Assembly: GCA_016617495.1 (NCBI GenBank)
Contig: WYCU01000004.1
Coordinates: 186,001 to 250,000, forward strand
Direction of reading: 5' to 3'
Origin: Azonexaceae bacterium s22
GTDB lineage: Bacteria; Pseudomonadota; Gammaproteobacteria; Burkholderiales; Rhodocyclaceae
DNA: 64,000 bases
A model generated the notes under the pieces. The model was not told where the DNA came from and searched no databases. It worked only from the letters and a program-made list of their open reading frames with translations. Within the stretch, counting starts at the first letter, position 1. The number at the start of each line of letters is the position of its first letter. The translations under genes were made by a program, and so were the position numbers. Below are positions 11,243 through 21,709 of this stretch, piece by piece.

Positions 11243-11254
11243 ACAGAAGCGCGC

Positions 11255-11283
11255 ATGATAGAGGCTAAACATGCGTCGGTCAA
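11255..11283 (-). promoter_or_regulatory. Sigma-70 promoter of tRNA-Asn
   Basis: On the minus strand a TTGACC -35 box and a TATCAT -10 box are separated by exactly 17 bp. The -10 box ends about 12 bp upstream of the mature tRNA 5' end. Confidence 0.75.
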
Positions 11284-11325
11284 GCCATAGCGAGGTATAC
11301 TGCGGGAAAAAACAGACCAACATCC

Positions 11326-12987
11326 ATGGACCAAAATCTGATTTATGCCAAGACCCCGACCGGGGACGAAGCGGTGCGGCAGAGTACCCGCGTGGTACAA
11401 CGCAATCTGCGCATGGTGCTCGTCCAGGTGGATGGGAAGTTGAGCGTTGGAGAACTGACCGCCAAGCTTGGCGACGCTCATCTTGTCGAAACGGCGCTGA
11501 CCGAATTGGAAAAAGGCGGCTTCATCGCGCCAAGCATCGCTGCAGCCTCCGCATGGCAGGAGAGCAAGCTGCAGATGGGTCGTGCGCAGGCGCCAGCCCC
11601 ACGCCCGGCCGCTGCCGCGCGCCCGGCGCCGCAACGCGAGTCCAGCGCCTTGAGCATGGCCAGCAATTTCTCCGTGTTCAACCGCCCGGCGACACCGCAG
11701 CCGCTGCCCGATCAAACGATTTTCGAGCCGCTGGAAGAGCTCCTTCCGCCGCCGAGACCGCGTTCGCGAATTTCTGCAGGAAAGCTTGCGGGATTGTTGG
11801 CGCTGCTTGTCTTGTTGTCGGTCGTGGCAGCTATCCTCTTTTTTCCCTACGGCCAAATTCGCTCGACCTTTGAGGACGAGATGGCGCGCGCGTGGCAGAC
11901 CCCGGTGCGTGCGGGCGATGTTCGCCTGAAGATTTTCCCCAAACCCGGTCTTTATTTCACCGGGGTGCGTATCGGCAGCCAGGGGGAGTCGGAGATCAAT
12001 GAAATCCGCATCGGGTCACCCTTTGCCTTGCTCGGGGCCGGGGTCCATCAGTTGCCCTCCGTGGATGTAAGCGGAGCTCGGATCAGCGCAGCGCATCTCG
12101 ATAACTTCTTCCATTCCGGAATTGCTCAAGGCGGCGCCTTCCAGAAAGTGATCCTGCAGCAAGTCAATGTCGCTGGATTGACCGTTGTTTCCGGCCCGAT
12201 GACGTCCTGGGAGATGAGCGGGACGCTGGATTTTCGCAACAATAGCCAAGTCGACCACGTCACCTTGCAAACCACGGATCGCACCTTGCGTATCGATGCC
12301 CAGCCTTCGATGCAGGGGACGACGGTGAAACTGGAGGCGCTGGCCTGGCGCCCGAGCGAGGCGTCGCTGCTGACCTTCGATTCGCTGCAGGCAAGCGGCA
12401 CATTTTTCGGCAACAAGTTCCAGATCCAGAGTTTCGATGCGCGTACCTTGGGCGGGGCGTTGCAGGGCAATGGGACTCTTGAATGGAACGACCGTGGCGT
12501 GATTCTGACGTCAAATATCGGGGTCCAGCGTGTCGATGCAAGGCGCATGTCCACTGCCTTTGTGCCTTCGCTGGCACTGGATGGCGACATGACCGGCAAC
12601 GTTCGCTTGCGCGGTGTGGGTACGGATTGGTTGGGATTGTGGGACGGCATTGAGGCGTCCATGGATGTCGTCGTGATGCGCGGGGCCTTTCACGGTGTCG
12701 ATCTTGGTGAAGCGGCGAGACGGGGGCAGGGCGCACCCGTGCGTGCTGGTGTGACCAAGTTTGATCGCCTGGCCGTACGTGTCAGCGTCGATCCCAGGCA
12801 GGTGACCGGGCGGGATCTGGTGCTGAATGCCGGCATGTTCAATGCGACCGGCCAATTTCTCGCAAATCGCGAACGCCAGGTCGACGCGGCCCTGCAGGTC
12901 CAGATGCAGACGTCGGTGTCGACGCTGAGTATTCCGATTCGGGTGAGCGGTACATTGCCGAACTTGCAGGCGGTCAGTACACGCTGA
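11326..12987 (+). CDS. AsmA-like membrane-anchored protein with N-terminal cytoplasmic domain
   Basis: 553 residues. Residues ~1-70 form a small helical domain (VVQRNLRMVLVQVDGKLSVGELTAKLGD) resembling winged-helix modules seen in betaproteobacterial hypotheticals. A Pro/Ala/Arg linker follows (~75-140), then one transmembrane helix (~148-168). A large extracytoplasmic beta-rich part with AsmA-like features (RLKIFPKPGLYFTGVRIG; CQ-free repeats of short amphipathic strands) runs to the C-terminus. AsmA-like proteins are implicated in lipid transport between membranes and in envelope homeostasis; the exact role here is inferred. The gene is monocistronic, between tRNA-Asn (divergent) and a terminator at 13014. 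Confidence 0.65.
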   Translation: MDQNLIYAKTPTGDEAVRQSTRVVQRNLRMVLVQVDGKLSVGELTAKLGDAHLVETALTELEKGGFIAPSIAAASAWQESKLQMGRAQAPAPRPAAAARPAPQRESSALSMASNFSVFNRPATPQPLPDQTIFEPLEELLPPPRPRSRISAGKLAGLLALLVLLSVVAAILFFPYGQIRSTFEDEMARAWQTPVRAGDVRLKIFPKPGLYFTGVRIGSQGESEINEIRIGSPFALLGAGVHQLPSVDVSGARISAAHLDNFFHSGIAQGGAFQKVILQQVNVAGLTVVSGPMTSWEMSGTLDFRNNSQVDHVTLQTTDRTLRIDAQPSMQGTTVKLEALAWRPSEASLLTFDSLQASGTFFGNKFQIQSFDARTLGGALQGNGTLEWNDRGVILTSNIGVQRVDARRMSTAFVPSLALDGDMTGNVRLRGVGTDWLGLWDGIEASMDVVVMRGAFHGVDLGEAARRGQGAPVRAGVTKFDRLAVRVSVDPRQVTGRDLVLNAGMFNATGQFLANRERQVDAALQVQMQTSVSTLSIPIRVSGTLPNLQAVSTR

Positions 12988-13013
12988 TCCGTTCCGGCTC
13001 CCGGGCTGAAATA

Positions 13014-13048
13014 GAAAAAGGGCGGCGTCATTTGACACCGCCCTTTTC
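13014..13048. terminator. Bidirectional terminator
   Basis: AAAAGGGCGG and CCGCCCTTTT arms flank a stem extended by GTC/GAC, with A and T tracts on both sides. It separates the convergent AsmA-like and aminotransferase genes. Confidence 0.85.
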
Positions 13049-13066
13049 ATTCGCTTGAACGCTGGA

Positions 13067-14275
13067 TCAGCCTTTGACGACGGCTGCGATGGCCTTCGCG
13101 ACGTACTCGAGGTTGTTGTTGTTCAGTGCGGCAAGGCAGATGCGGCCGGTCGAGACCGCGTAAATGCCGAATTCGTCTTTCATCTTTTCCACCTGGGCAG
13201 CGGTGAGCCCGGTGTAGGAGAACATGCCGCGCTGCTTGACCACGAAGGAGAAGTCCTGCGCCACACCTTGTGCCTGGATGGCATCGACCAGGCCGGTGCG
13301 CATGGCACGGATGCGGTCACGCATCCCGGCGAGTTCGCTTTCCCATTGCTGGCGCAGTTCGGCGGAGGCCAGCACTGCGGCGACAAGTGCGCCGCCGTGC
13401 GTCGGCGGGTTGGAGTAGTTGGTACGAATCACTCGCTTGAGTTGCGACATGACGCGACCCGATTCTTCCTTGCCGGCGGTGACGATGGACAATGCGCCGA
13501 CACGCTCGCCGTAAAGCGAGAAGTTCTTGGAGAAGGAGCTGGATGCGAAGAACTGCAGACCGGAGGCAGAGAACGCACGTACGGCCACGGCATCGGCATC
13601 GATTCCATCGGCAAAGCCTTGGTAGGCCATATCGAGGAACGGAACCAGCTTGCGTTCCTTGCAGATTTCGACAACTTCTGCCCACTGGGCATCGCTCAGA
13701 TCGGCACCCGTGGGGTTGTGGCAGCAAGCATGCAGGATGATCACGGAACCGGCGGAGAGGCCGTTGAGGCAGGACTTCATGCCTTCGAAATTCACCCCGC
13801 GCGTGGCGGCATCGTAATACGGGTAGTTTTCCACGACAAACCCTGCGGATTCGAACAGGGCACGGTGATTTTCCCAGGAAGGGTCGCTGATGTAGACCTT
13901 GGCATCCGGATTGAGGCGTTTCAGGTAGTCGGCGCCGATCTTCAGGGCACCGGTACCGCCGAGGGCTTGGGCGGTGATGACCTGGCCGTTGGCGAGCAGG
14001 GGCGATTCCTTGCCGAAAAGAAGATTCTGAACTGCCGTGTTGTAGGCAGCATTGCCTTCGATCGGCTGGTAGCCGCGCGGCAGGGCAGCCTTGACGCGCG
14101 CATCTTCGGCGGCCTTGACGGCGGCGAGGAGCGGAATCTTGCCATTGTCGTCAAAATAGACGCCAACACCGAGGTTGACCTTGGTGCTGCGGGTATCCGC
14201 ATTGAAGGCTTCATTCAGGCCGAGAATCGGATCGCGCGGGGCCATTTCCACCGCAGCAAAGATCGAAGAGGACAT
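13067..14275 (-). CDS. tyrB: Class I aromatic/aspartate aminotransferase
   Basis: 402 residues from the ATG at 14275, supported by CGGAGA upstream; the longer in-frame reading to 14368 would run into uvrB. Motifs are those of the aspartate/tyrosine aminotransferase subfamily I-alpha: NLGVGVYFDDNGKIPLL near the N-terminus, CCHNPTGADLS, the PLP lysine in SFSKNFSLYGERVGAL, and a C-terminal FSYTGL plus R in STGRICLAALN. It transfers amino groups between aspartate or aromatic amino acids and 2-oxoglutarate in the cytoplasm. AspC versus TyrB specificity cannot be told from sequence alone. Divergent from uvrB across 79 bp. Confidence 0.9.
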   Translation of the reverse strand: MSSSIFAAVEMAPRDPILGLNEAFNADTRSTKVNLGVGVYFDDNGKIPLLAAVKAAEDARVKAALPRGYQPIEGNAAYNTAVQNLLFGKESPLLANGQVITAQALGGTGALKIGADYLKRLNPDAKVYISDPSWENHRALFESAGFVVENYPYYDAATRGVNFEGMKSCLNGLSAGSVIILHACCHNPTGADLSDAQWAEVVEICKERKLVPFLDMAYQGFADGIDADAVAVRAFSASGLQFFASSSFSKNFSLYGERVGALSIVTAGKEESGRVMSQLKRVIRTNYSNPPTHGGALVAAVLASAELRQQWESELAGMRDRIRAMRTGLVDAIQAQGVAQDFSFVVKQRGMFSYTGLTAAQVEKMKDEFGIYAVSTGRICLAALNNNNLEYVAKAIAAVVKG

Positions 14276-14354
14276 AAGGTCTCCGTGGAATAATAGGAAC
14301 AATGTCGCCGTGCGACGCAGTTGTAGCACGCATGTGAAACCTTGAAATTCTAAC

Positions 14355-16427
14355 ATGATCGAATCCAACAGCAGTGTCCCCGTTGTCTGCTTCGAGGGCA
14401 GCCCCTTTCGTTTGCATCAACCTTTCCCGCCTGCCGGCGATCAGCCGGCGGCCATCGATCAGTTGGTCGAGGGATTGGACGATGGCTTGTCATTCCAGAC
14501 CCTGTTGGGGGTGACTGGCTCCGGTAAAACCTACACGATGGCGAACGTCATCGCGCGTTCGGGCAGGCCGGCGCTGGTGCTGGCGCCCAACAAGACGTTG
14601 GCCGCACAGTTGTATGCCGAATTCAAGGAGTTCTTCCCGGAAAACGCAGTCGAGTATTTCGTTTCCTACTACGATTACTACCAGCCCGAGGCTTATGTGC
14701 CGTCTCGGGACCTGTTCATCGAAAAGGACAGTTCGATTAACGATCACATCGAGCAAATGCGCCTTTCGGCAACGAAAAGTCTGCTCGAACGGCGCGATGT
14801 GGTCATTGTGGCGACGGTGTCGTGCATTTACGGTATTGGCGACCGCGACGAATACCACAACATGATTCTCACGATGCGTATCGGCGATCGTGTCGATCAG
14901 CGCGCAATCATCAAGCGCCTGACGGATATGCAGTACGAGCGGAACGATCTGGATTTTCACCGCGGTACGTTTCGTGTGCGGGGCGACATCATCGATATCT
15001 TTCCCGCGGAACATGCGGAGCACGCGATTCGTGTCACCTTGTTCGACGACGAACTGGAGGGCCTCCAGTTTTTTGACCCGCTGACAGGGCATCTTCTGCA
15101 CAAGGCGTTGCGCTTTACGGTTTTTCCGGCCTCGCACTACGTTACGCCGAGAGCAACGGTGTTGCGCGCCATTGAGGCGATCAAGACCGAACTGCGCAGC
15201 CGGGTCGATTATTTTACGCAGGCCAACAAGCTGGTCGAGGCGCAGCGGATCGAGCAGCGTACACGCTTCGATCTCGAAATGCTCGATCAGATCGGGTTCT
15301 GCAAGGGTATCGAAAACTACTCGCGACATTTCTCTGGGCGTCAGCCAGGCGAGGCGCCGCCCACGCTGATCGACTATCTGCCCCCGGATGCCTTGATGTT
15401 TATTGACGAGTCGCACGTCACGATTGGCCAGGTAGGCGGCATGTACAAGGGGGACCGGTCACGCAAGGAAAATCTCGTCGATTATGGCTTTCGCTTGCCG
15501 TCGGCCCTCGATAACCGGCCGCTGCAATTCGGTGAATTCGAGGCACATATGCGCCAGACGATTTTCGTGTCCGCAACGCCTGCCGACTACGAGCAGCGCA
15601 ATGCCGGACAAGTTGTCGAGCAAGTGGTGCGTCCAACGGGACTGGTGGACCCGGAGGTCATCGTGCGTCCCGCCTCGACCCAAGTGGACGATCTGCTGGG
15701 CGAAATCCATCAGCGGGTGGCGGCCGGCGAACGGGTATTGGTGACAACGCTGACCAAGCGCATGGCGGAAGATTTGACTGACTTTTTGGCCGAAAACGGA
15801 ATCAGGGTGCGTTACTTGCACTCGGATATCGATACGGTCGAGCGCGTTGAGATCATTCGCGACTTGCGTCTGGGCGAGTTCGATGTGCTGGTCGGCATCA
15901 ACCTGCTCCGCGAGGGCTTGGACATTCCCGAGGTATCGCTGGTGGCCATTCTGGACGCTGACAAGGAGGGTTTCCTGCGCTCCGAACGCTCGTTGATTCA
16001 GACAATCGGGCGGGCCGCCCGGCACATCCACGGCACGGCGATTCTGTACGCGGATACGATTACCCAATCGATGCAGCGGGCGATTGCCGAAACCGGACGC
16101 CGTCGCGAAAAGCAGGTTGCCTTCAATCATGCCCACGGGATTATTCCGCGCGGTGTCTCGAAACGAATCAAGGACATCATCGATGGCGTGTACGATGCGG
16201 GTGCGGCTCAGAATGAGCTGAAAGCAGCCGAGCGGCAGGCGGCTTATGAGGTAATGGACGAAAAGGCGCTGGCCAAGGAAATCAAGCGCCTTGAAAAACT
16301 CATGCTAGAGTGCGCAAGAAATCTAGAATTCGAAAAAGCGGCAGCAGCGCGCGATGAACTTTTCCAGCTCCGGGAGCGGGTGTTCGGTGCGGCGCAGCAT
16401 GACCGGGATGGAGGCGACAACAAATGA
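14355..16427 (+). CDS. uvrB: Excinuclease ABC subunit B (UvrB)
   Basis: 690-residue helicase-like damage-verification subunit of nucleotide excision repair, partner of UvrA and UvrC (uvrC is at 45237). The Walker A motif GVTGSGKT spans residues 52-59. The beta-hairpin region [15 protein letters not shown], the DEAD-like box FIDESHVTI, helicase motif [11 protein letters not shown] and the C-terminal UVR domain ([21 protein letters not shown]) are all present, so the protein is full length. Its TGA overlaps the start of the phosphatase gene by 4 bp, indicating translational coupling. Confidence 0.97.
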   Translation: MIESNSSVPVVCFEGSPFRLHQPFPPAGDQPAAIDQLVEGLDDGLSFQTLLGVTGSGKTYTMANVIARSGRPALVLAPNKTLAAQLYAEFKEFFPENAVEYFVSYYDYYQPEAYVPSRDLFIEKDSSINDHIEQMRLSATKSLLERRDVVIVATVSCIYGIGDRDEYHNMILTMRIGDRVDQRAIIKRLTDMQYERNDLDFHRGTFRVRGDIIDIFPAEHAEHAIRVTLFDDELEGLQFFDPLTGHLLHKALRFTVFPASHYVTPRATVLRAIEAIKTELRSRVDYFTQANKLVEAQRIEQRTRFDLEMLDQIGFCKGIENYSRHFSGRQPGEAPPTLIDYLPPDALMFIDESHVTIGQVGGMYKGDRSRKENLVDYGFRLPSALDNRPLQFGEFEAHMRQTIFVSATPADYEQRNAGQVVEQVVRPTGLVDPEVIVRPASTQVDDLLGEIHQRVAAGERVLVTTLTKRMAEDLTDFLAENGIRVRYLHSDIDTVERVEIIRDLRLGEFDVLVGINLLREGLDIPEVSLVAILDADKEGFLRSERSLIQTIGRAARHIHGTAILYADTITQSMQRAIAETGRRREKQVAFNHAHGIIPRGVSKRIKDIIDGVYDAGAAQNELKAAERQAAYEVMDEKALAKEIKRLEKLMLECARNLEFEKAAAARDELFQLRERVFGAAQHDRDGGDNK

Positions 16428-16906
16428 AGTATCGCGTGCTGATGGTTTGCATGGGAAATATTTGCCGTTCCCCAACGGCCGAGGCAGTGTTTAGAAAGTA
16501 TCTAAAAAACAATCGTCTTGGGGATATTGTTGAAGTGGATTCTGCGGGTACGCACGGCTATCACGTTGGCGAAGCTCCGGATTCCCGGACGCAGCGAGCG
16601 GCGGCGGCTCGTGGGTATAACCTGTCACAGACGCGCGCGCGCAAGGTGGCACGTCAGGACTTGGAGTACTTTGACCTGGTTTTGGCCATGGACAAAAGCA
16701 ATCTCGACAATCTGCGTCGTTTGGCCCCACCGGAAACCCGGGATCGCATTCGATTATTCATGGACTTTGCCAAGAATTTCGACGATGAAGAAGTGCCGGA
16801 TCCCTACTACGGCTTGGGACATGGCTTTGACCTTGTACTCGACATGGTGGAAGACGGCGCGCAAGGTTTGGTCGATGAGCTAAAGGTCAAGTTTGGGCGC
16901 GGTTGA
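16424..16906 (+). CDS. Low-molecular-weight protein-tyrosine phosphatase
   Basis: 160 residues. The CX5R signature is CMGNICRS with nucleophile Cys9 and Arg15, and the general acid is the aspartate in EVPDPYYG. This family dephosphorylates phosphotyrosine in the cytoplasm. No tyrosine kinase or exopolysaccharide gene is nearby, so a housekeeping or arsenate-reductase-unrelated role is inferred. Overlaps the end of uvrB by 4 bp and ends before a strong terminator. Confidence 0.92.
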   Translation: MKYRVLMVCMGNICRSPTAEAVFRKYLKNNRLGDIVEVDSAGTHGYHVGEAPDSRTQRAAAARGYNLSQTRARKVARQDLEYFDLVLAMDKSNLDNLRRLAPPETRDRIRLFMDFAKNFDDEEVPDPYYGLGHGFDLVLDMVEDGAQGLVDELKVKFGRG

Positions 16907-16926
16907 TACTGCGCAATGGCACAATA

Positions 16927-16955
16927 AAAAAGGCACCCCGCGGGGTGCCTTTTGT
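16927..16955. terminator. Bidirectional terminator
   Basis: AAAAGGCACCCCG and CGGGGTGCCTTTT form a perfect self-complementary stem with A and T flanks between the phosphatase gene and the 3' end of rne. Confidence 0.9.
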
Positions 16956-16972
16956 TTGTCGCCGAATGCGGT

Positions 16973-19645
16973 TTATTGCTTGGTTTCGACCATGACCAGC
17001 GGCTCGTCGTTGTCGACAACGACACGCGGCTTGCGCACGCGACCCAGTTTGGGCTGCGGTTCCGGGGCGATGGTCGGTGCGGCGGAGGTCGTCTGAACCA
17101 TTACCAGGCCGCTTTCGGCCAGAACTTTGTCCAGATCGACGCTCTCCACCGGCGCAGGTTCAGTTACCAGCAGCGGTTCGACTTCGGTTTTTGCCGTTTC
17201 CGGCAGGTCGACCGCGACAATCGACGTTTCAGCAACGACAGGCGCGATTTCAGCCGGCTGTGCAGTAACCAGTGTTTCAACCGGGGCTGCCACAGGTTCA
17301 GGTTGCGGCATGGCAGGGATTTCAACCGCATTTGGGCTCGGTGTTTCGACGACAGTCGGAGCGGAAGGGGGGGGGGCTTCCTCGACGGTCACCAAAGGTA
17401 CTGCCACAGCTTGCTCGATGGTTGGTGCGACGGGTTCTGCTACCGCCAATTCGGCGCTCGCTGCTGCTTCCGTTACCTCGGTTGCAACGTTTCCGTTTTC
17501 AACGTCGTTGCGACGCTCGCTACGTCCGCGGCCACCACGGCGGCCACGACGGCGGCCACCTTGTTCCTCACCGGAGGAGGCGGGTTCTGCGGCAATAGCC
17601 GGCTGAGCATCGGCGAGCGCGACTTCGGATTTTTGCAGGTTTTCCTGATTCTCCTGTTGCTGGCGCTCGCGGCGATCCTTGCGTTCGCCACGCTGGCGGC
17701 GTTCCTGGCGTTGCTCGTTACCCGCGGTGTTTTCTTCGCGTGCGGGCTTTTCGCTGGTGCGCTCGCGGTTCTGGCGCTCAGTGTTGCGTTCGGAACGTTC
17801 CTCGTCGCGACGGTTACCATTGCGGCCACCGCGACGGCCCTCACCGCGTTCGCGGCGTCCCTCACCACGTCCTTCGCGCGGTTTGCGTGCCGGTTCCGGT
17901 GCAGGTGCCGGTTCCGGTGCCTTCGGCTTGCTGCGGAACCAGGAAAGGATTTTGCCAATGATTCCTGCCTCCGCAGTTTCAACTGCCGGGGCTGGCGGGG
18001 CTTCGACAGCCTTTTCTGCCACGATCGGCGCAGGCTGCTCGGGGGCAATGCCCTTGATGGCTGCTTCCGGACGGGGTTTGGCACCTTCATCCTTGCCATT
18101 GCTGAGCCGCGTTGTTTCTTCCGCCGGCATGTCGACCATCTTGTAGGAGGGCTCACGAATGTCCTCGTGATTGAGGTCGTCGTGGCGCAGGCGAGCAATG
18201 GTATGCGCCGGCGTTTCCAGGTGAATGTTCGGGATCAGCAGGATGGTGACCTTGTGCCGGAGCTCGATAGCCTGGATATCCGGACGCTTTTCATTGAGCA
18301 GGAAGGTGGCGACATCGACCGGGACCTGGACGTGCACGGCCGCCGTGTTTTCCTTCATCGACTCTTCTTCGAGGATGCGCAGGATGTGCAGTGCAGCAGA
18401 TTCGGTGGAGCGGATGTGACCGGTGCCAGTACAGCGAGGGCAGGGGATATAGCTGGTTTCGGCCAGTGCGGGACGCAGACGCTGGCGAGAGAGTTCCATC
18501 AGACCGAAGCGGCTGATCTTGCCCATTTGCACGCGGGCACGGTCAAAACGCAAGGCATCGCGCAAGCGGTTTTCCACCTCGCGCTGATTCTTGGCGCTTT
18601 CCATGTCGATGAAGTCGATGACGATCAGGCCGCCGAGGTCACGCAAGCGCAATTGGCGGGCGAGTTCGTCAGCGGCTTCAAGATTGGTCTTGAGCGCCGT
18701 TTCCTCGATATCCGAACCCTTGGTGGCGCGTCCGGAGTTGACGTCAACAGCAACCAGCGCTTCGGTGTGATCAATGACAATCGCGCCGCCAGAGGGCAGA
18801 TTGACCTGACGCGCGAATGCGGTTTCGATCTGGTGTTCGATCTGAAAGCGGGAGAATAGCGGTACGTCATCGCGATAGCGCTTGACGCGATTGACGTTGC
18901 CCGGCATCACCGTGCCCATGAAGGCCTTGGCTTGCTCGTAAACGTCATCGGTGTCGATGAGAATTTCGCCAATATCCGGCTGGAAATAGTCACGAATGGC
19001 GCGAATGACCAGACTGCCTTCCAGATAGATCAGGAAAGCACCGCTTTGCTGCTGTGCGGCGCCTTCGATGGCCGTCCACAGTTGCAGCAGGTAATTCAAG
19101 TCCCACTGAAGTTCTTCGGCTTGGCGACCGATTGCTGCGGTACGGGCAATCAGACTCATGCCTTGCGGTACTTCGAGTTGCTCCATGGTTTCGCGAAGTT
19201 CGGCACGCTCGTCGCCATCCACGCGCCGCGAGACACCACCGCCACGCGGGTTGTTGGGCATCAGCACCAAATAGCGCCCGGCAAGTGAAACGTAGGTTGT
19301 CAGGGCGGCGCCCTTGTTCCCGCGCTCGTCCTTGTCGACCTGAACGATCAGTTCCTGGCCTTCCTTGAGCGCCTCGGCGATCTTGGAACGCCCGACTTCC
19401 GATCCGGGCTGAAAATAGGATTTCGAGATTTCCTTGAACGGCAGAAATCCATGGCGATCGGCACCATAATCGACGAAGCAAGCTTCGAGCGACGGTTCGA
19501 TCCGGGTGATGACACCCTTGTAAATGTTGCTCTTGCGTTGTTCCTTGGCGGCGGATTCAATGTCGAGATCGATCAATTTCTGACCGTCGACAATGGCGAC
19601 ACGGAGTTCTTCCGCCTGTGTCGCATTGAAAAGCATGCGTTTCAT
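16973..19645 (-). CDS. rne: Ribonuclease E
   Basis: 890-residue endoribonuclease and degradosome scaffold. The N-terminal catalytic half (1 to ~510) has the start [22 protein letters not shown], an S1 RNA-binding domain ([22 protein letters not shown], ~38-120), the metal-binding [13 protein letters not shown] and LIVIDFIDM motifs, and the zinc-link CPRCTGTG. The C-terminal half is low-complexity: an Arg/Glu/Asn-rich block (~620-760) typical of RNA binding, then Pro/Val/Ala/Glu-rich sequence ending in an [20 protein letters not shown] tail. RNase E cuts single-stranded AU-rich RNA for mRNA decay and for tRNA and rRNA maturation. A long structured leader suggests feedback control. Confidence 0.95.
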   Translation of the reverse strand: MKRMLFNATQAEELRVAIVDGQKLIDLDIESAAKEQRKSNIYKGVITRIEPSLEACFVDYGADRHGFLPFKEISKSYFQPGSEVGRSKIAEALKEGQELIVQVDKDERGNKGAALTTYVSLAGRYLVLMPNNPRGGGVSRRVDGDERAELRETMEQLEVPQGMSLIARTAAIGRQAEELQWDLNYLLQLWTAIEGAAQQQSGAFLIYLEGSLVIRAIRDYFQPDIGEILIDTDDVYEQAKAFMGTVMPGNVNRVKRYRDDVPLFSRFQIEHQIETAFARQVNLPSGGAIVIDHTEALVAVDVNSGRATKGSDIEETALKTNLEAADELARQLRLRDLGGLIVIDFIDMESAKNQREVENRLRDALRFDRARVQMGKISRFGLMELSRQRLRPALAETSYIPCPRCTGTGHIRSTESAALHILRILEEESMKENTAAVHVQVPVDVATFLLNEKRPDIQAIELRHKVTILLIPNIHLETPAHTIARLRHDDLNHEDIREPSYKMVDMPAEETTRLSNGKDEGAKPRPEAAIKGIAPEQPAPIVAEKAVEAPPAPAVETAEAGIIGKILSWFRSKPKAPEPAPAPEPARKPREGRGEGRRERGEGRRGGRNGNRRDEERSERNTERQNRERTSEKPAREENTAGNEQRQERRQRGERKDRRERQQQENQENLQKSEVALADAQPAIAAEPASSGEEQGGRRRGRRGGRGRSERRNDVENGNVATEVTEAAASAELAVAEPVAPTIEQAVAVPLVTVEEAPPPSAPTVVETPSPNAVEIPAMPQPEPVAAPVETLVTAQPAEIAPVVAETSIVAVDLPETAKTEVEPLLVTEPAPVESVDLDKVLAESGLVMVQTTSAAPTIAPEPQPKLGRVRKPRVVVDNDEPLVMVETKQ

Positions 19646-20042
19646 TGTATTCCTGGCTCCAGCACGCCAACGCGGCCGGCAACGAAACGCCCATACAGGC
19701 AGCGACAGTTTCAGTAATCGGGTTGCGTCATAAGGCTGATGGCAAGGCGACGATGAAAGTGCTGATCAACAAATGGCCGCGTTCTTTTTCTAGAAATGCG
19801 CGGCCTGAAAATTCCTGCAACGGGCAATCCGTGCGTGCTTGTGGCGAGCTAATCCATTACCATCACTACTTTTGGTGAGTGAAGTTAACCAGTTTGTTTT
19901 GCGTTGATCTGTCTTGTGCAAGTCGCGCAAGAGATTTCCGGAGCCTGCCGGGTTGTTGCCGCGCATAAGCGCCAGGCACTCGGTCTGACGGATCGGGAAT
20001 TCTTTCAGATCGATACGTAAAACAGAGTCAGTATATTAGAAA
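19646..20042. other. 397-bp intergenic region: rne leader and rluC upstream
   Basis: No credible gene is seen. On the minus strand it would be the rne promoter and a long 5' leader. It holds two inverted repeats, at 19775-19805 and around 19911-19931 (TCTTGTGC and GCGCAAGA with one G-T wobble). On the plus strand it ends in TATATT at 20032, only 6 bp before the rluC ATG. No convincing -35 box was found there. Confidence 0.6.
19775..19805 (-). promoter_or_regulatory. Hairpin in rne 5' leader
   Basis: The arms GGCCGCG and CGCGGCC flank a 17-nt A/T-rich loop that itself contains the small palindrome TTTCTAGAAA. It lies 130 nt upstream of the rne start. E. coli rne is autoregulated through leader hairpins; a similar role here is inference. 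Confidence 0.5.
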
Positions 20043-21050
20043 ATGAATAGCGCCGGTAACAAATCAGTCACCCATCTGGTCGTTGGTGACGAATCTCAAG
20101 GCCAGCGGCTCGACAACTTCCTCATTCGCCATTGCAAGGGGGTTCCCAAGAGTCATCTTTATCGTATCCTCCGCAGCGGCGAGGTTCGCGTAAATAGCCG
20201 CCGGGTCGACGGCACTTATCGACTGTGCATCAATGACACGATCCGCATCCCGCCAATTCGCATCGCCGAAAGGGCGAATAACGCAATCGATCAGGTGGCC
20301 AAACAACGCGTCGATCTTCCGGTGCTCTTTGAGGATGATGCCTTGCTTGTAATCGACAAGCCCGAAGGGATTGCCGTGCATGGCGGAAGCGGCGTGAGCT
20401 TTGGGGTCATCGAAGCTTTGCGCCATCAGCGACCGGAAGCGAAATTTCTTGAACTGGCCCATCGCCTCGACCGGGAAACCTCGGGTGTCTTGCTGATCGG
20501 GAAAAAAAGGCTCGCCCTGACTGCGCTCCACGACATGTTCCGGGAGCATGGGGCTGGCGCGGACAAGCGTTACCTTGTTCTCGTCAAAGGGCGCTGGATG
20601 AATAACACGCAACATGTTCGCGCGCCGTTGCTGAAATACCTGACGGATGACGGTGAGCGGCGCGTTGCTGTCAATGAAAGCGGCAAGCCGTCACACACCG
20701 TATTTCGTTTGCTGGCACGATGGCCAGGCGTGAGTCTGCTCGAGGCGCAACTGAAGACCGGGCGAACGCATCAGATCCGTGTGCATTTGGCGCATCTTGG
20801 CTTTCCGATTCTGGGCGACGAGAAATACGGGGATTTCGCATTGAATAAATCGATGCGCTCTAGCGGGCTCAAGCGGATGGCGCTTCATGCCTGGAAAATG
20901 TCCTTCCGACACCCGTTGACCAGCGGGGCAATGACTTGCATCGCACCGCTACCGGAAGGTTTGGCGAGCTACATTGCGTCGGTCGACTCCGGTAGTCACC
21001 GCGAGTTTGCGACCGAGCAATTTCAGCAATTGCTGGCCGGGGAGATCTGA
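20043..21050 (+). CDS. rluC: 23S rRNA pseudouridine synthase, RluC type
   Basis: 335 residues. An N-terminal S4 RNA-binding domain (QRLDNFLIRHCKGVPKSHLYRILRSGEV reading, ~20-75) precedes the pseudouridine synthase domain with the catalytic aspartate in HRLDRETSG and the ending motif GRTHQIRVHLAHLGFPILGD. RluC converts U955, U2504 and U2580 in E. coli 23S rRNA; RluD-like activity is less likely given the rne-rluC adjacency, which also occurs in E. coli. Divergent from rne. First gene of a tightly packed set with the HAD phosphatase, Rieske and sppA genes. Confidence 0.9.
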   Translation: MNSAGNKSVTHLVVGDESQGQRLDNFLIRHCKGVPKSHLYRILRSGEVRVNSRRVDGTYRLCINDTIRIPPIRIAERANNAIDQVAKQRVDLPVLFEDDALLVIDKPEGIAVHGGSGVSFGVIEALRHQRPEAKFLELAHRLDRETSGVLLIGKKRLALTALHDMFREHGAGADKRYLVLVKGRWMNNTQHVRAPLLKYLTDDGERRVAVNESGKPSHTVFRLLARWPGVSLLEAQLKTGRTHQIRVHLAHLGFPILGDEKYGDFALNKSMRSSGLKRMALHAWKMSFRHPLTSGAMTCIAPLPEGLASYIASVDSGSHREFATEQFQQLLAGEI

Positions 21051-21058
21051 CTAAGCTC

Positions 21059-21709
21059 ATGAAATATCAACTTGTCGTTTTTGACTGGGATGGAACCCTT
21101 TTGGACTCCGCCGGCGCGATCGTTCAGGCAATCCAGTCCGCTTGTCGCGATCTGGATATTCCGGTGCCCCCCGACTCGCGGGCTCGCCACGTGATTGGTT
21201 TGGGGTTGATCGATGCAATGCGCCACGCTGTTCCAGAGCTTGATGCTGACCGCTATCCACAGATGGTGGAGCGTTATCGTCATCATTATTTGTCAGGCGA
21301 TCATCGTTTGACATTGTTTGCAGGCGTTCCCGAGTTACTGAGCGATCTTTCTGCAGCGGGGCACATGTTGGCGATTGCCACGGGTAAAAGCCGGGTTGGC
21401 CTGGAAAGAGCGCTTGATCATTCCGGGATGCGCGCCCATTTTCTTGGGTCGCGCTGTGCTGACGAGTGTCACTCCAAGCCGCACCCTCAAATGTTGGAGG
21501 AATTGATGCAGGAGTTTGGTGTGGACAAGGCGTCAACCGTCATGGTCGGCGATACCTCCCATGATTTGCTGATGGCCAGGAATGCGGGCGTAGATGCTGT
21601 TGGTGTGACCTATGGTGCACATCCTCATGATCATCTCGCACAGCACGAACCGCTCGCATGTGTGCATAGTGTCGCCGAGCTTGGAGCATGGTTCCGAAAG
21701 AACGGGTAA
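21059..21709 (+). CDS. HAD-IA hydrolase (phosphoglycolate-phosphatase-like)
   Basis: 216 residues. Motif I is FDWDGTLLDS with the nucleophile and acid aspartates, motif II lies in LAIATGKSR, motif III is the lysine in CHSKPHPQM, and motif IV is MVGDTSHDLLMA. The helical cap between motifs I and II places it in subclass IA with phosphoglycolate phosphatases, but the substrate cannot be assigned. It starts 8 bp after rluC, a common betaproteobacterial arrangement, and overlaps the Rieske gene by 22 bp. Confidence 0.88.
   Translation: MKYQLVVFDWDGTLLDSAGAIVQAIQSACRDLDIPVPPDSRARHVIGLGLIDAMRHAVPELDADRYPQMVERYRHHYLSGDHRLTLFAGVPELLSDLSAAGHMLAIATGKSRVGLERALDHSGMRAHFLGSRCADECHSKPHPQMLEELMQEFGVDKASTVMVGDTSHDLLMARNAGVDAVGVTYGAHPHDHLAQHEPLACVHSVAELGAWFRKNG

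Noticed and set aside
13055-14293. Long plus-strand open frame of 412 codons opposite the aminotransferase gene
   Set aside because: It is antisense to a clear class I aminotransferase and shows no domain motif; such shadows are expected in GC-rich coding DNA.
7166-17221. Shared 18-mer CAGGTCGACCGCGACAAT at 7166-7183 and 17204-17221
   Set aside because: One copy is intergenic and one is coding within rne. There are only two copies and no flanking repeat or element, so chance in GC-rich DNA is likely.
16952-18859. Plus-strand 635-codon open frame antisense to rne
   Set aside because: Cys/Arg/Phe-rich translation of the antisense of the low-complexity rne region; no family motif.
20032-20043. 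Leaderless start for rluC with TATATT 6 bp before the ATG
   Set aside because: No -35 element at a usable distance; the signal is too weak to claim a promoter.
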